A DNA stretch of 64,000 nt from Closterium sp. Naga37s-1 (Eukaryota; Streptophyta; Zygnematophyceae; Desmidiales; Closteriaceae), in assembly GCA_947471745.1 (NCBI GenBank), contig CANJKZ010000979.1, forward strand, positions 1 to 64,000, in the 5' to 3' direction. A program made the position numbers and the translations under genes. Positions 10,250 to 19,909 of this stretch are shown in pieces. A model generated the notes under the pieces. It ran no database searches and was not told the origin of the DNA. It saw nothing but the letters and a program-made list of their open reading frames with translations. Position 1 is the first letter of the stretch; each line of letters opens with the position of its first letter.

Positions 10250-10664
10250 AGACGGAGCGCGTGAGAGAGGGAATGCACGTGAGAGTGCGAGAGAGAGAGC
10301 GCGAGAGAGAGCACGTGAGAGTGTGCCTGAGAGTGCGCGTGAGGGTGCGCGTGAGATAGCGTGTGAGAGAGCGCGTGAGGGAGTGCGTGAGAGAGCGCGC
10401 GAGAGAGCGCGTAAGGGAGCGCGTGAGGGAGAGCGCGTGAGAGTGTGCCTGAGAGTGCGCGTGAGGGAGCGCGTGAGAGAGCGCGTGAGAGAGCGCGTGA
10501 GATAACGCGTGATAGTGTGCGTGAGAGTGCGAGTGGAGTGCCCGTGAGAGTGCGCGTGAGAGCGCGTGTGAGAGTGCGCGTGAGAGAGCGCGTGAGGGAG
10601 CGCGTAAGTGAGCGTGTGAGAGAGCGCGTGAGAGTGCGCGTGAGAGAGAGAATGCGCGTGAGAG

Positions 10665-10696
<32 letters not shown>

Positions 10697-12240
10697 CATG
10701 AGAGAGCGCGTGAGAGTGTACCTGAGAGTGCGCTTGAGATCGCATGAGAGAGCGCGTGAAAGTGCGCGTGAGAGAGGAGAAATGCGCGAGAGAGGGCGAG
10801 AGAGGGAGAGCGTGAGACAGAGCGCGTGAGAGTGTGCCTGAGAGTGCGCGTGAGGGTGCGCATGCGAGATCGCGTGAGGGAGCACGTGAGAGAGCACGCG
10901 AGACAGCGCGTGAGGGAGTGCGTCAGAGAGTGCGTGAGAGAACGCGTGAGAGAGCGTGAGAGAGAGCGCGTGAGAGTGTGCCTGAGAGTGCGCGTGAGGG
11001 AGCGTGGAGAGAGCGCGTGAGGGAGAGCGTGAGAGAGCGCGTGACAGAACGCGTGAGAGTGCGCGTGAGAGTGCGCGTGAGAGTGCCCGTGTGAGTGCGC
11101 GTGCGTGAGAGCGCGCGTGAGGGAGCGCGTAAGAGAGCGTGTGAGTGAGCGCGTGGAGAGCGCGTGAGAGTGCGCGTGAGAGAGAGAATGCGCGTGAGAG
11201 TGCGAGAGAGAGAGCACGAGAGAGAGCGTATGAGAGTGTGCCTGATAGTGCGCGTGAGGGTGTGCGTGCGAGAGCACGTGATCGAGCGCGTGAGAGAGCG
11301 CGTGAGAGAGCGCGTGAGAGAGAGAATGAGTGCGAGAGAGAGAGATCGTGAGAGAGCACGTGAGAGTGTGCCTGAGAGTGCGCGTGAGGGTGCGCATGCG
11401 AGAGCGCGTGAGGGAGCGCGTGAGAGAGCGCGTGGGAGAGCGGGTGATTATGCACGTAAGTGGGCGCGTGAGAGTGCGACGTGAAAGTGCGCGTGAGAGA
11501 ACGCGTGAGAGTGCGCATGAGGGTGCGCGTGAGGGTGCTCGTGAAGGTGCGCGTGAGAGAGCGCGTGAGAGTGTGCGAAAGAAACTCTTGTTTTCTCATA
11601 TTCTATACTCGTGCTCGTCCCTCGTCTCAGCGCGAGAGTGCGAGTGTGAGTGCGAGTGCGCGTGCAAGAGTGAGAATGAGGGTGAGTGCGAGATTGAATG
11701 CGAGGGTGAGTGCGAGCGTGAGTGCGAGGGTGAATGCAAGGGTGAGTGACAGGCTGATTGAGAGGGCGAGTTCAAGGGTGAGTGCGAGTGTGTGTGTGTG
11801 TGAGTATGAGGTTTGGTGAAATGGTGTGGGTGTGATTGCAATGGTGAGTGCAAGTATGATTGGAAGCGTGAGTGCGTGCATGAGTGTGAAGGTGAGTACG
11901 AAAGTGAGTGCGAGGGTGGGTGCGAGAGTGGGTGTGAGAGTGTATGCGAGAGTGAGTGTGAGGGTAAGTCTGACGGTGAGTGCAAGGGTGAGTTTGGGGT
12001 GCGTGCGAGGGTTCGTGCGATTGTGTGTCCATGTGCAAGAGAGAGCGCGAGCATGAGAGCAAGGGTGAGTGCTAGGGATTGAGTTTGTGTTTTAGAGAGA
12101 GTGTCTAAGAAAAGTTGAGTGTGCGTGAGTGGGTTTGAAAGTGAGTGCGAGAGTGAGTGCGAGAGTGAGTGCGAGAGTGAGTGCGAGAGTGAGTGTGAGA
12201 ATGAGTATGAAGGTGAATGTGAAAGTGAATGCAAGGGTGG
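10250..12240. repeat. Degenerate GCGCGTGAGAGA / GTGAGTGCGAGA tract
   Basis: About 2 kb of mixed short motifs. gcgtgagagagcgc-type repeats dominate to about 11575. A 50-bp unique island (ttgttttctcatattctata) follows, then gtgagtgcgagagtga-type repeats to about 12240. The plus strand is strongly purine-rich with GC-rich alternating stretches. All long frames here read Arg-Glu or Ser-His-Ala-Leu repeats and are artefacts. Confidence 0.9.
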
Positions 12241-12600
12241 CTGCATGGTATTGCATGCATGATGGTGTGGTATGTGTGGTATGTGTGGTGCCACAATATT
12301 TTCTACTAAGTCACCTTGTGAGATGTCAAATTTGGTTGTTTTCATCACTCATCTTTTCTTTGTATATTGCATTATTCATCACCAATTTATATGGCGCTGG
12401 ATTTGTTGCTTGTGCATGCAAATTATGTTTCTCGTGCATCGTGTGAGCAGCATTCTATGATTTTGTTTTCTTGTGCAACTCATGAAAAGTTGTATTCTCT
12501 GCTTTTGTTTTTGTTTGTGCAGGAAATGAGTCACATTTGCTGATTTTCCTGTTCCTGTGCAGGGAGCTCAAGCTGCAGCCTTCGTTTTTTGAAGAGAAAA
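12241..12600. other. No gene recognised
   Basis: Unique-looking AT-richer sequence between the GTGAG tract and the GGGA microsatellite. I see no coding or RNA feature. Confidence 0.4.
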
Positions 12601-12605
12601 GGGAT

Positions 12606-12772
12606 GGGGGGAAGGGAGACGATGGAAGGAGGGAGGGAGGGAGGTAGGGAGGGAGGGAGGGAGGGAGGGAGGGAGGGAGGGAGGGAGGGAGGGAGGGAGG
12701 GAGGGAGGGAGGGAGGGAGGGAGGGAGGGAGGGAGGGAGGGGAGGGAGGGAGGGAGAGAGGGAGGGAGGGGA
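12606..12772. repeat. (GGGA)n microsatellite
   Basis: About 165 bp of gggaggga repeats, almost perfect in the centre and slightly broken at both ends. Confidence 0.95.
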
Positions 12773-12939
12773 ATGGGTGGCAGGTTATAGATGATTTATA
12801 CATGGCTGCACTTCATTCGTTATGCTTGCATGCATATTAGCTGTATGTTTTTTTTTCGCTTTGTGTGCGTCTCTGTATGTGTGAGGCTGTACTATGTATG
12901 TGTGCGTACATGTCCATACGCGTGTTAGTGTTCGTGTCT

Positions 12940-13440
12940 GTTTCGGGGTATGGTGCTAAGTGCTTCGTGTATGCAACTGGGGTTGTGATCGTCGGTGGGG
13001 CAGCTTTGCTTGCCTCTTCCGTACCATATCAATCAGAGTTGCAGCATTGATGCATTTAGCATTTGCTTCGAAGCATTCACAATAATTGTCCTCTGTTTTT
13101 GTACAAGTTTGTGTGTTACCTGTCCGTGTTTGTTTCGGGGTATGGTGCCAAGTGTTTCGTGTATTCAGCTGGGGTTGTGAATCGTGATCTTCAGTGGGGC
13201 AGCTTTGCTCGCCTCTTCCGTACCATATCAACCACAGTTGCAGCATTGACGCATTTAGCATTTGCTTCGAAGCATTCACAGGTGCTGTGGAAGTACGTGT
13301 TACCCGTCTCTATGTTTCGGGGTAAGGTGCTAAATGCCTCGTATACGCAACTGGGGTTTGTGATCGTCGGTGGGGCCGCTTTGCTCGTCTCTTCTGAACC
13401 ATATCAATCTCCGTTGCAGCATTGATGCGTCTAGTATTCA
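12940..13440. repeat. Three tandem ~185-bp repeats
   Basis: Units begin at the gtttcgggg of 12940, 13132 and 13314 (spacing 192 and 182 bp). Shared blocks include aactggggtt, tcggtggggc, accatatcaa and the cattgatgc that follows ttgcag. The copies are clearly diverged and show small indels. No coding capacity is conserved between copies. Confidence 0.88.
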
Positions 13441-13605
13441 CCTCAAAACATGTGTCATACGACTTTCCATTGTGGTTTGTGTACAAATTCTTGCATGGTC
13501 ATTTGTCTACGTGTGCCTTTGAGTGCTTGTCCAATTGTTCCATTCGCCGTACTTATCGACGATTTTGGGATAATTGGATACAGTTGGTTTCACATTTAGT
13601 GGAAC

Positions 13606-13661
13606 TGACGTGAACAGTGATTTATTCCAAAATTGATAGGGGGAAATCACTGTTCACGTCA
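13606..13661. repeat. 18-bp perfect inverted repeat with 20-nt loop
   Basis: Left arm tgacgtgaacagtgattt (13606-13623), right arm aaatcactgttcacgtca (13644-13661). Weaker pairing continues outward (gttgg with ccaac). It could be a foldback/MITE remnant or an RNA hairpin; no transposase is nearby. Confidence 0.85.
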
Positions 13662-14471
13662 GCCAACCGAAAAGCGAAAACAAATGTATAAGGTTGCTAT
13701 GCAACCCAAAAAAAACCACAGGTCTAAGGTGGAGACGAGATGGGGTGGGCCTCCACAAATAGTACCACCATGGATGGATATGACCGTACAATGGTTGAGT
13801 CTGTAGGATGCAAGGTTCGCGAATGCACTAATCCTGGTTACTCCCCACCGTCGTCTCATCAATGAGTTTTGGGTCTGCAGAAGAGGGCGGCGGGGACCAC
13901 TGCGACTGATGCGAGTGGCTAGGCCAGTATGGTGTGAAGCTAAACCTTCCATCCAGTAAACGAAAAGAAACACTTTCTTTCATACATCCACAAAATTCAA
14001 TGCATGTAATGTGCGTGGGAAAGCAGCCAGACGAGAATTCCAAGTTTCAAAACAAACGCGCATTTCCACACACCCAATTGTTCCACACACTCCAGCAGCA
14101 AGAAGCTGCTACCGTAATAGCTTCTGTTGATAGAGGAAAGAGCACATGCTATCCTGCTCACTCTTTGAGTGCCAGGTACTGCCACAAACATCACACTACA
14201 TCAAACCACACAAAGGCACGCTTATTGCATTATTAGGAAACGTTCCAAGGAAGCCTAACAGACGCCACGGGTGCCGCCATGTCATAGGCACAACGCTAGC
14301 TCATCCTACTGCATAGAACACACAACAGCACATACCTGAAACGTTCCAAGTTTCATAACAAACGCGCATTTCCACACACCCAATTGTTCCACTCATCCTT
14401 ACTGGCCGACTCGTCACAACACCAACACACACTGCACGCACAACATTTGCGATCACGAAACACCAACACGC
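13662..14471. repeat. 3' flank of CHRD gene 1 with a 48-bp direct repeat
   Basis: No gene seen. A direct repeat of about 48 bp with few mismatches lies at about 14037-14084 and 14344-14391 (ttccaagtttca, then acaaacgcgcatttccacac). It sits just downstream of the minus-strand CHRD gene, possibly in its 3' untranslated or flanking region. Confidence 0.6.
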
Positions 14472-15322
14472 TCAGCCCTTATGGAGCTGCCCGCGAATGG
14501 CGCCGTTGGGGTACGAGGGGGACGTGACGAGCCCGTAGTAGGTGCGCGGCGCCTTGAGAATATCCATCATGAGAACATTCAGAGTCTTTCCCGAAGTCGT
14601 GGTGATGCTCTCCGCGTTTTTCAACACGCCTTCCAGCACATAATTGTAGAACTTGAGGCGGCGCGTGACGGGCTGCGGGGTGACCGTTCGGTTCTGCCAG
14701 TTGGTGGGAAGCTCGTACTGCACCGCGCCGTTGGTGCCGTATTTACCGGCGTTTACGGTGGCCATGGTGGGGAAGGCGGAATTTCCGACTTGCGAGACGC
14801 CCACGGAGTAGCGCACCCAGTACGTCTTTCCGTACCTGCGCAGCCGCGGCGCGCGGCGACAGAGGAGCGTTTGTTAGTGGTCAATGCGACGGCGGCCAAT
14901 TCGACGGCGGCCAATGCGACGGTAGCCAATGCGACGGTGGCCAATACGACGGTACGAGCGAGCGATGCGAGGAGGCGATGGCGGCGAGGGCGAGATAGAA
15001 GCACTCACTTGTAAAGCCCCAGAGCCATGCTGCCCGTCGACTTCAAATCGCCCGTGCTGCCCACGACTTGCGCACCATTTAACGACGTCGACACGCGACC
15101 TGCGACGAGCAATTAATTCCCGGAGCAAAACGAACGACTCGTGACGAGAAATATCAGCTGGAAGAAGAAAGAGGAGAAATATAGCGGTGCACGGCAAGAT
15201 GCCAGCGGCATTCGCGGAAATGTTGAGGCGAGAAAGGACGACGTACCGATCCACTTGCCCCTAGCGCTAGAGGCGCATGCCAAAAGGACGAGAAGCACAA
15301 GGGCGAACGGCTTGGAAGCCAT
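14472..15322 (-). CDS. Secreted CHRD-like domain protein, gene 1 (three exons)
   Basis: Exons on the minus strand: 15322-15247, 15099-15009 and 14835-14472, 531 nt in total, giving 176 residues. Each intron starts GT and ends AG (donors gtacgt and gtgagt; acceptors after tcgcag and gcgcag), and the joints keep frame. The start MASKPFALVLLVLLACASSARG is a signal peptide. The rest resembles a CHRD (chordin) domain: TYWVRYSVGVSQVG, NAGKYGTNGAVQYELP and the typical end YPNGAIRGQLHKG. The protein should be exported to wall or matrix; its ligand is unknown. Gene 2 at 22209 has the same exon pattern, including a middle exon of exactly 91 nt. The CHRD name rests on motif recognition only. Confidence 0.72.
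14878..14965. repeat. Short (TGCGACGGYGGCCAA) repeat in CHRD gene 1 intron 2
   Basis: About six imperfect units of 14-15 bp (gcgacggcggccaat). Its right edge shares 29 bp with 8618-8646. Confidence 0.75.
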
Positions 15323-15352
15323 GGTTACTCCCTCCTTCCGAATTCAAGGAAT

Positions 15353-15628
15353 GTGATAGTAGGGAGCGGGGATTTGCTGCAAACAACCGACATCGGCACC
15401 ATCACCATCAAGGGGAAGGAGGGGGAGGTGCTGAATGTGAAGGGTGTGCTTCATGTTCCTGGATTGGCAGCCAACCTCCCCTCATGCTCTCAGCTTGCTA
15501 GGCAAGGATACGCACGCACCTTCACCATGGGAGGGTGCACGGTTCGCAGGGGTGGAGCAGTGGTGATGGAGGCCAAGTTAGACAAGGGTATATACCTTGT
15601 TGAGCTGAAGCAGAACAGTAGTGGATAG
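15353..15628 (+). pseudogene. Copia pol fragment (protease end to pre-integrase)
   Basis: A 91-residue plus-strand frame reads ITIKGKEGEVLNVKGVLHVP, then GLAANLPSCSQLARQGYA and DKGIYLVEL. These match the segment between the protease and the zinc-binding part of Copia integrases (compare LHVPGLKVNLLSVTQLAKKG in Copia C). No catalytic DTG, integrase or LTR is present. It is an isolated fragment in the upstream region of CHRD gene 1 and is opposite in strand to it. Confidence 0.75.
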
Positions 15629-15682
15629 GTAAATGGGGCGAATAAAGATTGATGATGGGTTGTCCTCTGACCCAAAGGGGTC

Positions 15683-15737
15683 ATTTTAGAAAGCTTGCTT
15701 TCTTGTTGTAGCAATGGCATCGTCTCATTTCAAATGG
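15683..15737 (-). repeat. YR element repeat B2
   Basis: 55 bp (attttagaaagcttgctttc ... caaatgg), matching B1 at 16013-16067. Confidence 0.92.
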
Positions 15738-15830
15738 CAAAGTACAGACATGTCCAAGCTAGCATGCAATTATTCTAAAGCAATCAACTATCCATAATTG
15801 GTCCCAGTTCTACGGGGTTGGGTGGGCGGG

Positions 15831-16011
15831 AAACTAGGCTAAGCCGTTTGAAAATGAAAGACGTGGGTGGAGGGAAATGACCTCCAGCCCACGTTTTGTA
15901 CTCCAAAACGGACGTTTAGCGCGGTTCGCCGATGACATTGCTACATTACAAGCCGCTTCGCTTTCAAAATACAAAATTTTGAAAAGCGTTACAGCTTTTT
16001 TAAAATATTCA
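15831..16011 (-). repeat. YR element repeat A2
   Basis: About 181 bp from aaactaggctaagccg to aaaatattca. It matches A1 at 21330-21512 with only a few differences, mostly in the A/T runs. Confidence 0.93.
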
Positions 16012-16012
16012 T

Positions 16013-16067
16013 ATTTTAGAAAGCTTGCTTTCTTGTTGTAGCAATGGCATCGTCTCATTTCAAATGG
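16013..16067 (-). repeat. YR element repeat B1
   Basis: 55-bp copy of B2, directly joined to A2. The recombinase stop codon (16055) lies inside it. Confidence 0.92.
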
Positions 16068-17092
16068 GTCTTCTGAGACATGTGTCTTGTTGGACGCCGT
16101 TGGCGCGCCACTGTCGTGGCGTGTTGAGCGGGGGAGAGGGCTCGTGCTGGGTCTTGAACTTGCTTCGAAGCCCCCACCAGTTGGTCTGCGGCAGGCGTGA
16201 TGTACGTCTCCTTGGCGGTGTCGCTGCTCCACCTTCCTAGTCGCTTCAAGATGCGGTCTGATATTCCGGCGTTGGCTGCGACAGTTGCTGCACCTTTCCG
16301 AAAAGAGTGGGTGCCGAGATGCTCGAAACTAAGACCGATTTTGTTGAAGGCCTCTTTGCACCAGTTGCGGATTGTGGTGTAGGATGGCGACTTGGCGGCA
16401 CCGTTTTTCCCACCCTCTGTTCCAAAGACGCGGATGAGTGGGCCTTGTTGCGATTGATCGTATCGTGCTAGGTGTATGAATCGTTTGGTGCACCGAAGTG
16501 GGCAAAAGGGGCCAGGGCTTGCCGCTACCGGGACCCATGTGCCTTCTCCTGCCTGATCCGTCTTGGAACGGGGTATTAGTAACCACATGTCTTCCGGCTC
16601 GAAATGAATCTCATGCCAGTTGATGACTGCAAGGTCGGAGTAGCGCAGAAACCCGGCGTACATTATGATCGGTATTAGCCCCTTCTGAAATTCGCGAGGG
16701 TTGTCTGACTGTAGAAATTCCGATGCCATCGCGTGGACTTGATGAAGCGACACGGGTTCTTTGGCCCGGGTAGGGTGCGGACATCGCTTCTTCGCAAAAT
16801 CTCTGACTTGAGAGGTGAATGCGCCGATGGACGGGCATGATGCCCCGATCGACCGATGCGCGAAGCTGACTGCAGAGCATGTCAACTGAATTGCAGACAC
16901 CGTAGCCTTGTGTTGAATGGCGTGGACCAGGTACAGCGCGAGCGTCATGTCAGTGCATGGGAGGAACTTGAGCTTGTGGTGTTGGCAAAAGGAGCGGAAC
17001 TTGACCCAGTAGGGCTCGTATGTACGGATTGTGGAGTCGGCCCGCGTTTGCATGGTTATCTCGAGTAGGCGATGCTTCAGTTTTTCCAGCAA
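16055..17092 (-). CDS. Tyrosine recombinase of YR retrotransposon
   Basis: 345 residues, intact. An N-terminal SAM-like core-binding region (about 15-105, TIRTYEPYWVKFRSFCQHH) precedes the catalytic domain. Visible catalytic positions are Arg150 in GFLRYSDL, Lys177 in RSKTDQ, His262 and Arg265 in THSFRKGAAT, Trp288 in LGRW at the second-His position, and the nucleophile Tyr297 in ETYI. These are the phage-integrase family signature as found in DIRS-type elements. The enzyme would recombine the circular cDNA into the genome. It starts 23 bp after the RT frame ends and may be expressed by reinitiation or from a separate message. Confidence 0.93.
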   Translation of the reverse strand: MLEKLKHRLLEITMQTRADSTIRTYEPYWVKFRSFCQHHKLKFLPCTDMTLALYLVHAIQHKATVSAIQLTCSAVSFAHRSIGASCPSIGAFTSQVRDFAKKRCPHPTRAKEPVSLHQVHAMASEFLQSDNPREFQKGLIPIIMYAGFLRYSDLAVINWHEIHFEPEDMWLLIPRSKTDQAGEGTWVPVAASPGPFCPLRCTKRFIHLARYDQSQQGPLIRVFGTEGGKNGAAKSPSYTTIRNWCKEAFNKIGLSFEHLGTHSFRKGAATVAANAGISDRILKRLGRWSSDTAKETYITPAADQLVGASKQVQDPARALSPAQHATTVARQRRPTRHMSQKTHLK

Positions 17093-17115
17093 TCCTGCAT
17101 CGTGTGCAAAAGCAG

Positions 17116-19080
17116 TTAGCAGGTGAATGACACGCGTAGTGCGACCATAGGACTACACGGCAAACCGTCGCCGGAGAAGGCGCTGGAGTGATTGCCTGCC
17201 ATCAGGCACTGGCTACCGTGCGTGAGGTGGAGGTGGGTGTGAATGTAGGTGGCCCATTGAGGAGGGGAGGGTTGCAGTAGGGGCCACCAACTTGCGCCAG
17301 GCCAGTAAGGCGTGACGAGAGTGATGGCGGCGCGCGTTCGTTTCGCGTGGTGGAGCACTGCTGGGATTAAGTGCGGTGGAGGGAATGCGTATCCCTGCTC
17401 GGAGGTCCATGGGATCGAGAATGCGTCAACTGCCGCTGCGTCTGGGTGCGGTGTTTTGGAGCAGAACCGAGGTAGCTTGGTATTGCTCCCATTTGCGAAT
17501 AGATCGATTGAGTGCGGGCCCAGGCGGCGCTCGATGAGCCGGAACCAAGGTGTCTTTAGTGAGTAGTCGTCACGATCGAGCGCCTTGGAGAGTTCATCCG
17601 CCCGTGTGTTTAGTTCGCGCGGGATCCATTCGACCACGACCCGAATCCGAAAAGTCATGCATGTCTGGATGATCGACTTGCACGTCGCTGTAAGGTTGGT
17701 GTGCCTTGAACCACCTTTCCGAAGGATGAAGAAAACGCCTTGGTTATCGGTCCTTGCGAGGACGTGCTGGTCGCGGATTCTTTCTGAAAACGTTTGGAGT
17801 GCCCATAGAACGCCATCTATCTCTCGCTGCATGCTGGATGCCTCTAGCAGATGCTTCGGCATTGCCGCACTTGCCTCGACACGCCGTCCTGGGAACTTGT
17901 CCAACGTCGCTCCCCAACTGTGTGCGCTGGCATCCACATGGATGACGGCATTGTAGCTGTTGGGGACGTGAAATGGGGCGCCGTTGAATTTGTCGAACTC
18001 GTGGCGCCAAAAGTCCAGTTCTTCAATCGCCATAGGGTCCAGCAGCACTTTACTATTCCATGATGGTGCCTGCTGGATTGCCTGCAGCAGGCCTTGACTG
18101 AACGCTCGTGTCGTCGCCCCAAGAGCCAGTGACATGGATGCCAGCATGCCGGTGACTCTGGCGATGTGACGGACTGGGACCTTGCGTTCTGCCTTTCCTT
18201 CCCTCAGAAGGACTTGGAGGGTGGAGAGTAGTGAGGCTCGACGTTCAGCGCCGATAGAGAACTGACCACGGTCAGTGTCTAACTCGACGCCCAGGAAACG
18301 CAACTGCTGGGTCGGTTGTAGATGCGACTTTTTCGAGTTGATCACAAGCCCTGCCTTGTTGAGGTCATGTATGATTGATTGACATGTGGCTCGTGCTTTC
18401 GCTTCCGTGTCACAAAGGAAGAGGATGTCGTCGACATAAGGAATGACCCGTATGCCCATGGCTCGCCAGCGCCGAGCGAGTTGTTTGATCAGTTGTGTAA
18501 AAACGAATGGGGCCGTCGCGAGGCCGAACGGGAGCAAGCGGAATACGTATGTCTTTCCGTCAAATCGAAATCCCAGGTACTTCCAGCACGATGGGTGAAT
18601 ATCCACGTGGTGATACCCAGACTTTAGGTCGATAGAGAACATCCAGTCGCCCACGCGAGCGATCTCCGCAACCCGATTGAGCCCATCGTACTTGAATTTT
18701 GGAATGCGCAGGTGCAGGTTCACTTGGCGGAGGTCGAGGATCAGTCGGCATTTCTCTCTTTGGACCACCACGTTCAGTAGGCTAATGCATACTGTCTGAG
18801 CCGCGGGGGCAAGAGCAGCTGCGCCGCTTTCTAGGAGCTCGCTAATAGCCTGTTTGGTAAACTGGGCGTGGATCTGTGCGCCCGCGTGATTGTCGCGCTG
18901 GAACGGCGCTGGGGGGATGAGTTCCCACGGCATCCAGTAACCGTGAAGTATCACTGAGAGTATGAAGCTGCTGTCGCACCATGAGCTCCACCATGGGAAT
19001 GCCAAGCGTAGCCGACCGCACATCCTTGTGACGAGCTTATCTGTGACCGCGTATTCGTAGGGGATGTGTCGCTCGCCCAT
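17116..19080 (-). CDS. RT-RNase H of YR retrotransposon
   Basis: 654 residues, intact. RT lies at about 90-270: Asp151 in FSIDLKSGYHH, RLLPFGLATAPFVF, and YVDD at 215-218. RNase H lies at about 375-500 with acidic residues Asp383 (HVDASAHSWG), Glu420 (QREIDGVLWAL), Asp445 (RTDNQG) and Asp495 (RADELSK). The C-terminal part, IDLFANGSNTKLPRF, DAFSIPW and PYWPGASWWPLL, is the conserved tail of DIRS-type pol proteins; whether it is a methyltransferase-like domain I cannot tell. It makes element cDNA from RNA. Confidence 0.93.
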   Translation of the reverse strand: MGERHIPYEYAVTDKLVTRMCGRLRLAFPWWSSWCDSSFILSVILHGYWMPWELIPPAPFQRDNHAGAQIHAQFTKQAISELLESGAAALAPAAQTVCISLLNVVVQREKCRLILDLRQVNLHLRIPKFKYDGLNRVAEIARVGDWMFSIDLKSGYHHVDIHPSCWKYLGFRFDGKTYVFRLLPFGLATAPFVFTQLIKQLARRWRAMGIRVIPYVDDILFLCDTEAKARATCQSIIHDLNKAGLVINSKKSHLQPTQQLRFLGVELDTDRGQFSIGAERRASLLSTLQVLLREGKAERKVPVRHIARVTGMLASMSLALGATTRAFSQGLLQAIQQAPSWNSKVLLDPMAIEELDFWRHEFDKFNGAPFHVPNSYNAVIHVDASAHSWGATLDKFPGRRVEASAAMPKHLLEASSMQREIDGVLWALQTFSERIRDQHVLARTDNQGVFFILRKGGSRHTNLTATCKSIIQTCMTFRIRVVVEWIPRELNTRADELSKALDRDDYSLKTPWFRLIERRLGPHSIDLFANGSNTKLPRFCSKTPHPDAAAVDAFSIPWTSEQGYAFPPPHLIPAVLHHAKRTRAAITLVTPYWPGASWWPLLQPSPPQWATYIHTHLHLTHGSQCLMAGNHSSAFSGDGLPCSPMVALRVSFTC

Positions 19081-19909
19081 CCCGCCATCCGGTGGATCTG
19101 TGCAACGGGTCGCAAAAAAGGGGACATGCTGTGAAGACGTTTTTTTTTTTTTTTTTTTTTTTTTTTTGCATCAGCTCTAGTTGCTATTAATACAAGTGCA
19201 TGTACTAGCGAACAACGGGGCAGTGTATGGCCGAACCCTCACGAGGTAGGCCATTTACCCACCCTTCCCCTTCTCTTTCATATTGATACGTTCACCTCTC
19301 TCTCCCTTGTTGTTGTTGTTGTTGTTGTTGTTTTTTTTTTTTTTTTTTTTTCAACGCCTAATATACATGTCCTTAGGCTTGCCGTATGTGCACCCGAGGG
19401 CTCTCGATGTTCGACGAGCTCGGGGTGGGCTGCCGGATTGTGCTTTGCACATTTTTTATGATAACGTGACTTGTCTCGTGAGCTCTTTGCCCATCGTGTC
19501 AATTGCGCGTAGGAATATGCTTCGTATGCCCTCCTTGTGCGCTTGTCGCGCAAGTGGCCCTCTCGTGTCCCGTTAAATTGGGCTGGTGCTGGCCAAATAG
19601 TGTGGCCTCCTTAAGAGTCAACATCTTCATCATCTCACACTTCTCCTTGTCTTTCGTTCTTTCGCCTCTTCTCCCCCCCCTTTTTTTTTTTTTTTTTTTT
19701 AGTACCTCAACCGCTTAGGCCTCACTCTCCGAGGGCTGCTCGCTTCAATAATCCAGGTTCCAATATTTTAAATTTCATTCATTAAGCCACACATCAACGA
19801 TTGTCCACATGACTTGCCAATCCGGCCCATATTTCATGCTTTAACACGCATACAACTCATGATTGCCACCCATGGCTAAGTCCTAGGACTCCTAGTCCTA
19901 CTCCCTTCC
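19081..19909. other. Spacer between YR gag and RT frames
   Basis: About 830 bp with three long T runs on the plus strand (19140-19167, 19330-19351, 19681-19700) and no coding signal I recognise. On the element's sense strand these are A runs. Confidence 0.6.

Noticed and set aside
9446-11750. Long Ser/Pro-, His/Ala/Leu- and Arg/Glu-rich frames (up to 562 residues)
   Set aside because: Repeat artefacts of the CCGTCGCC and GCGTGAGA tracts; overlapping frames on both strands are equally open.
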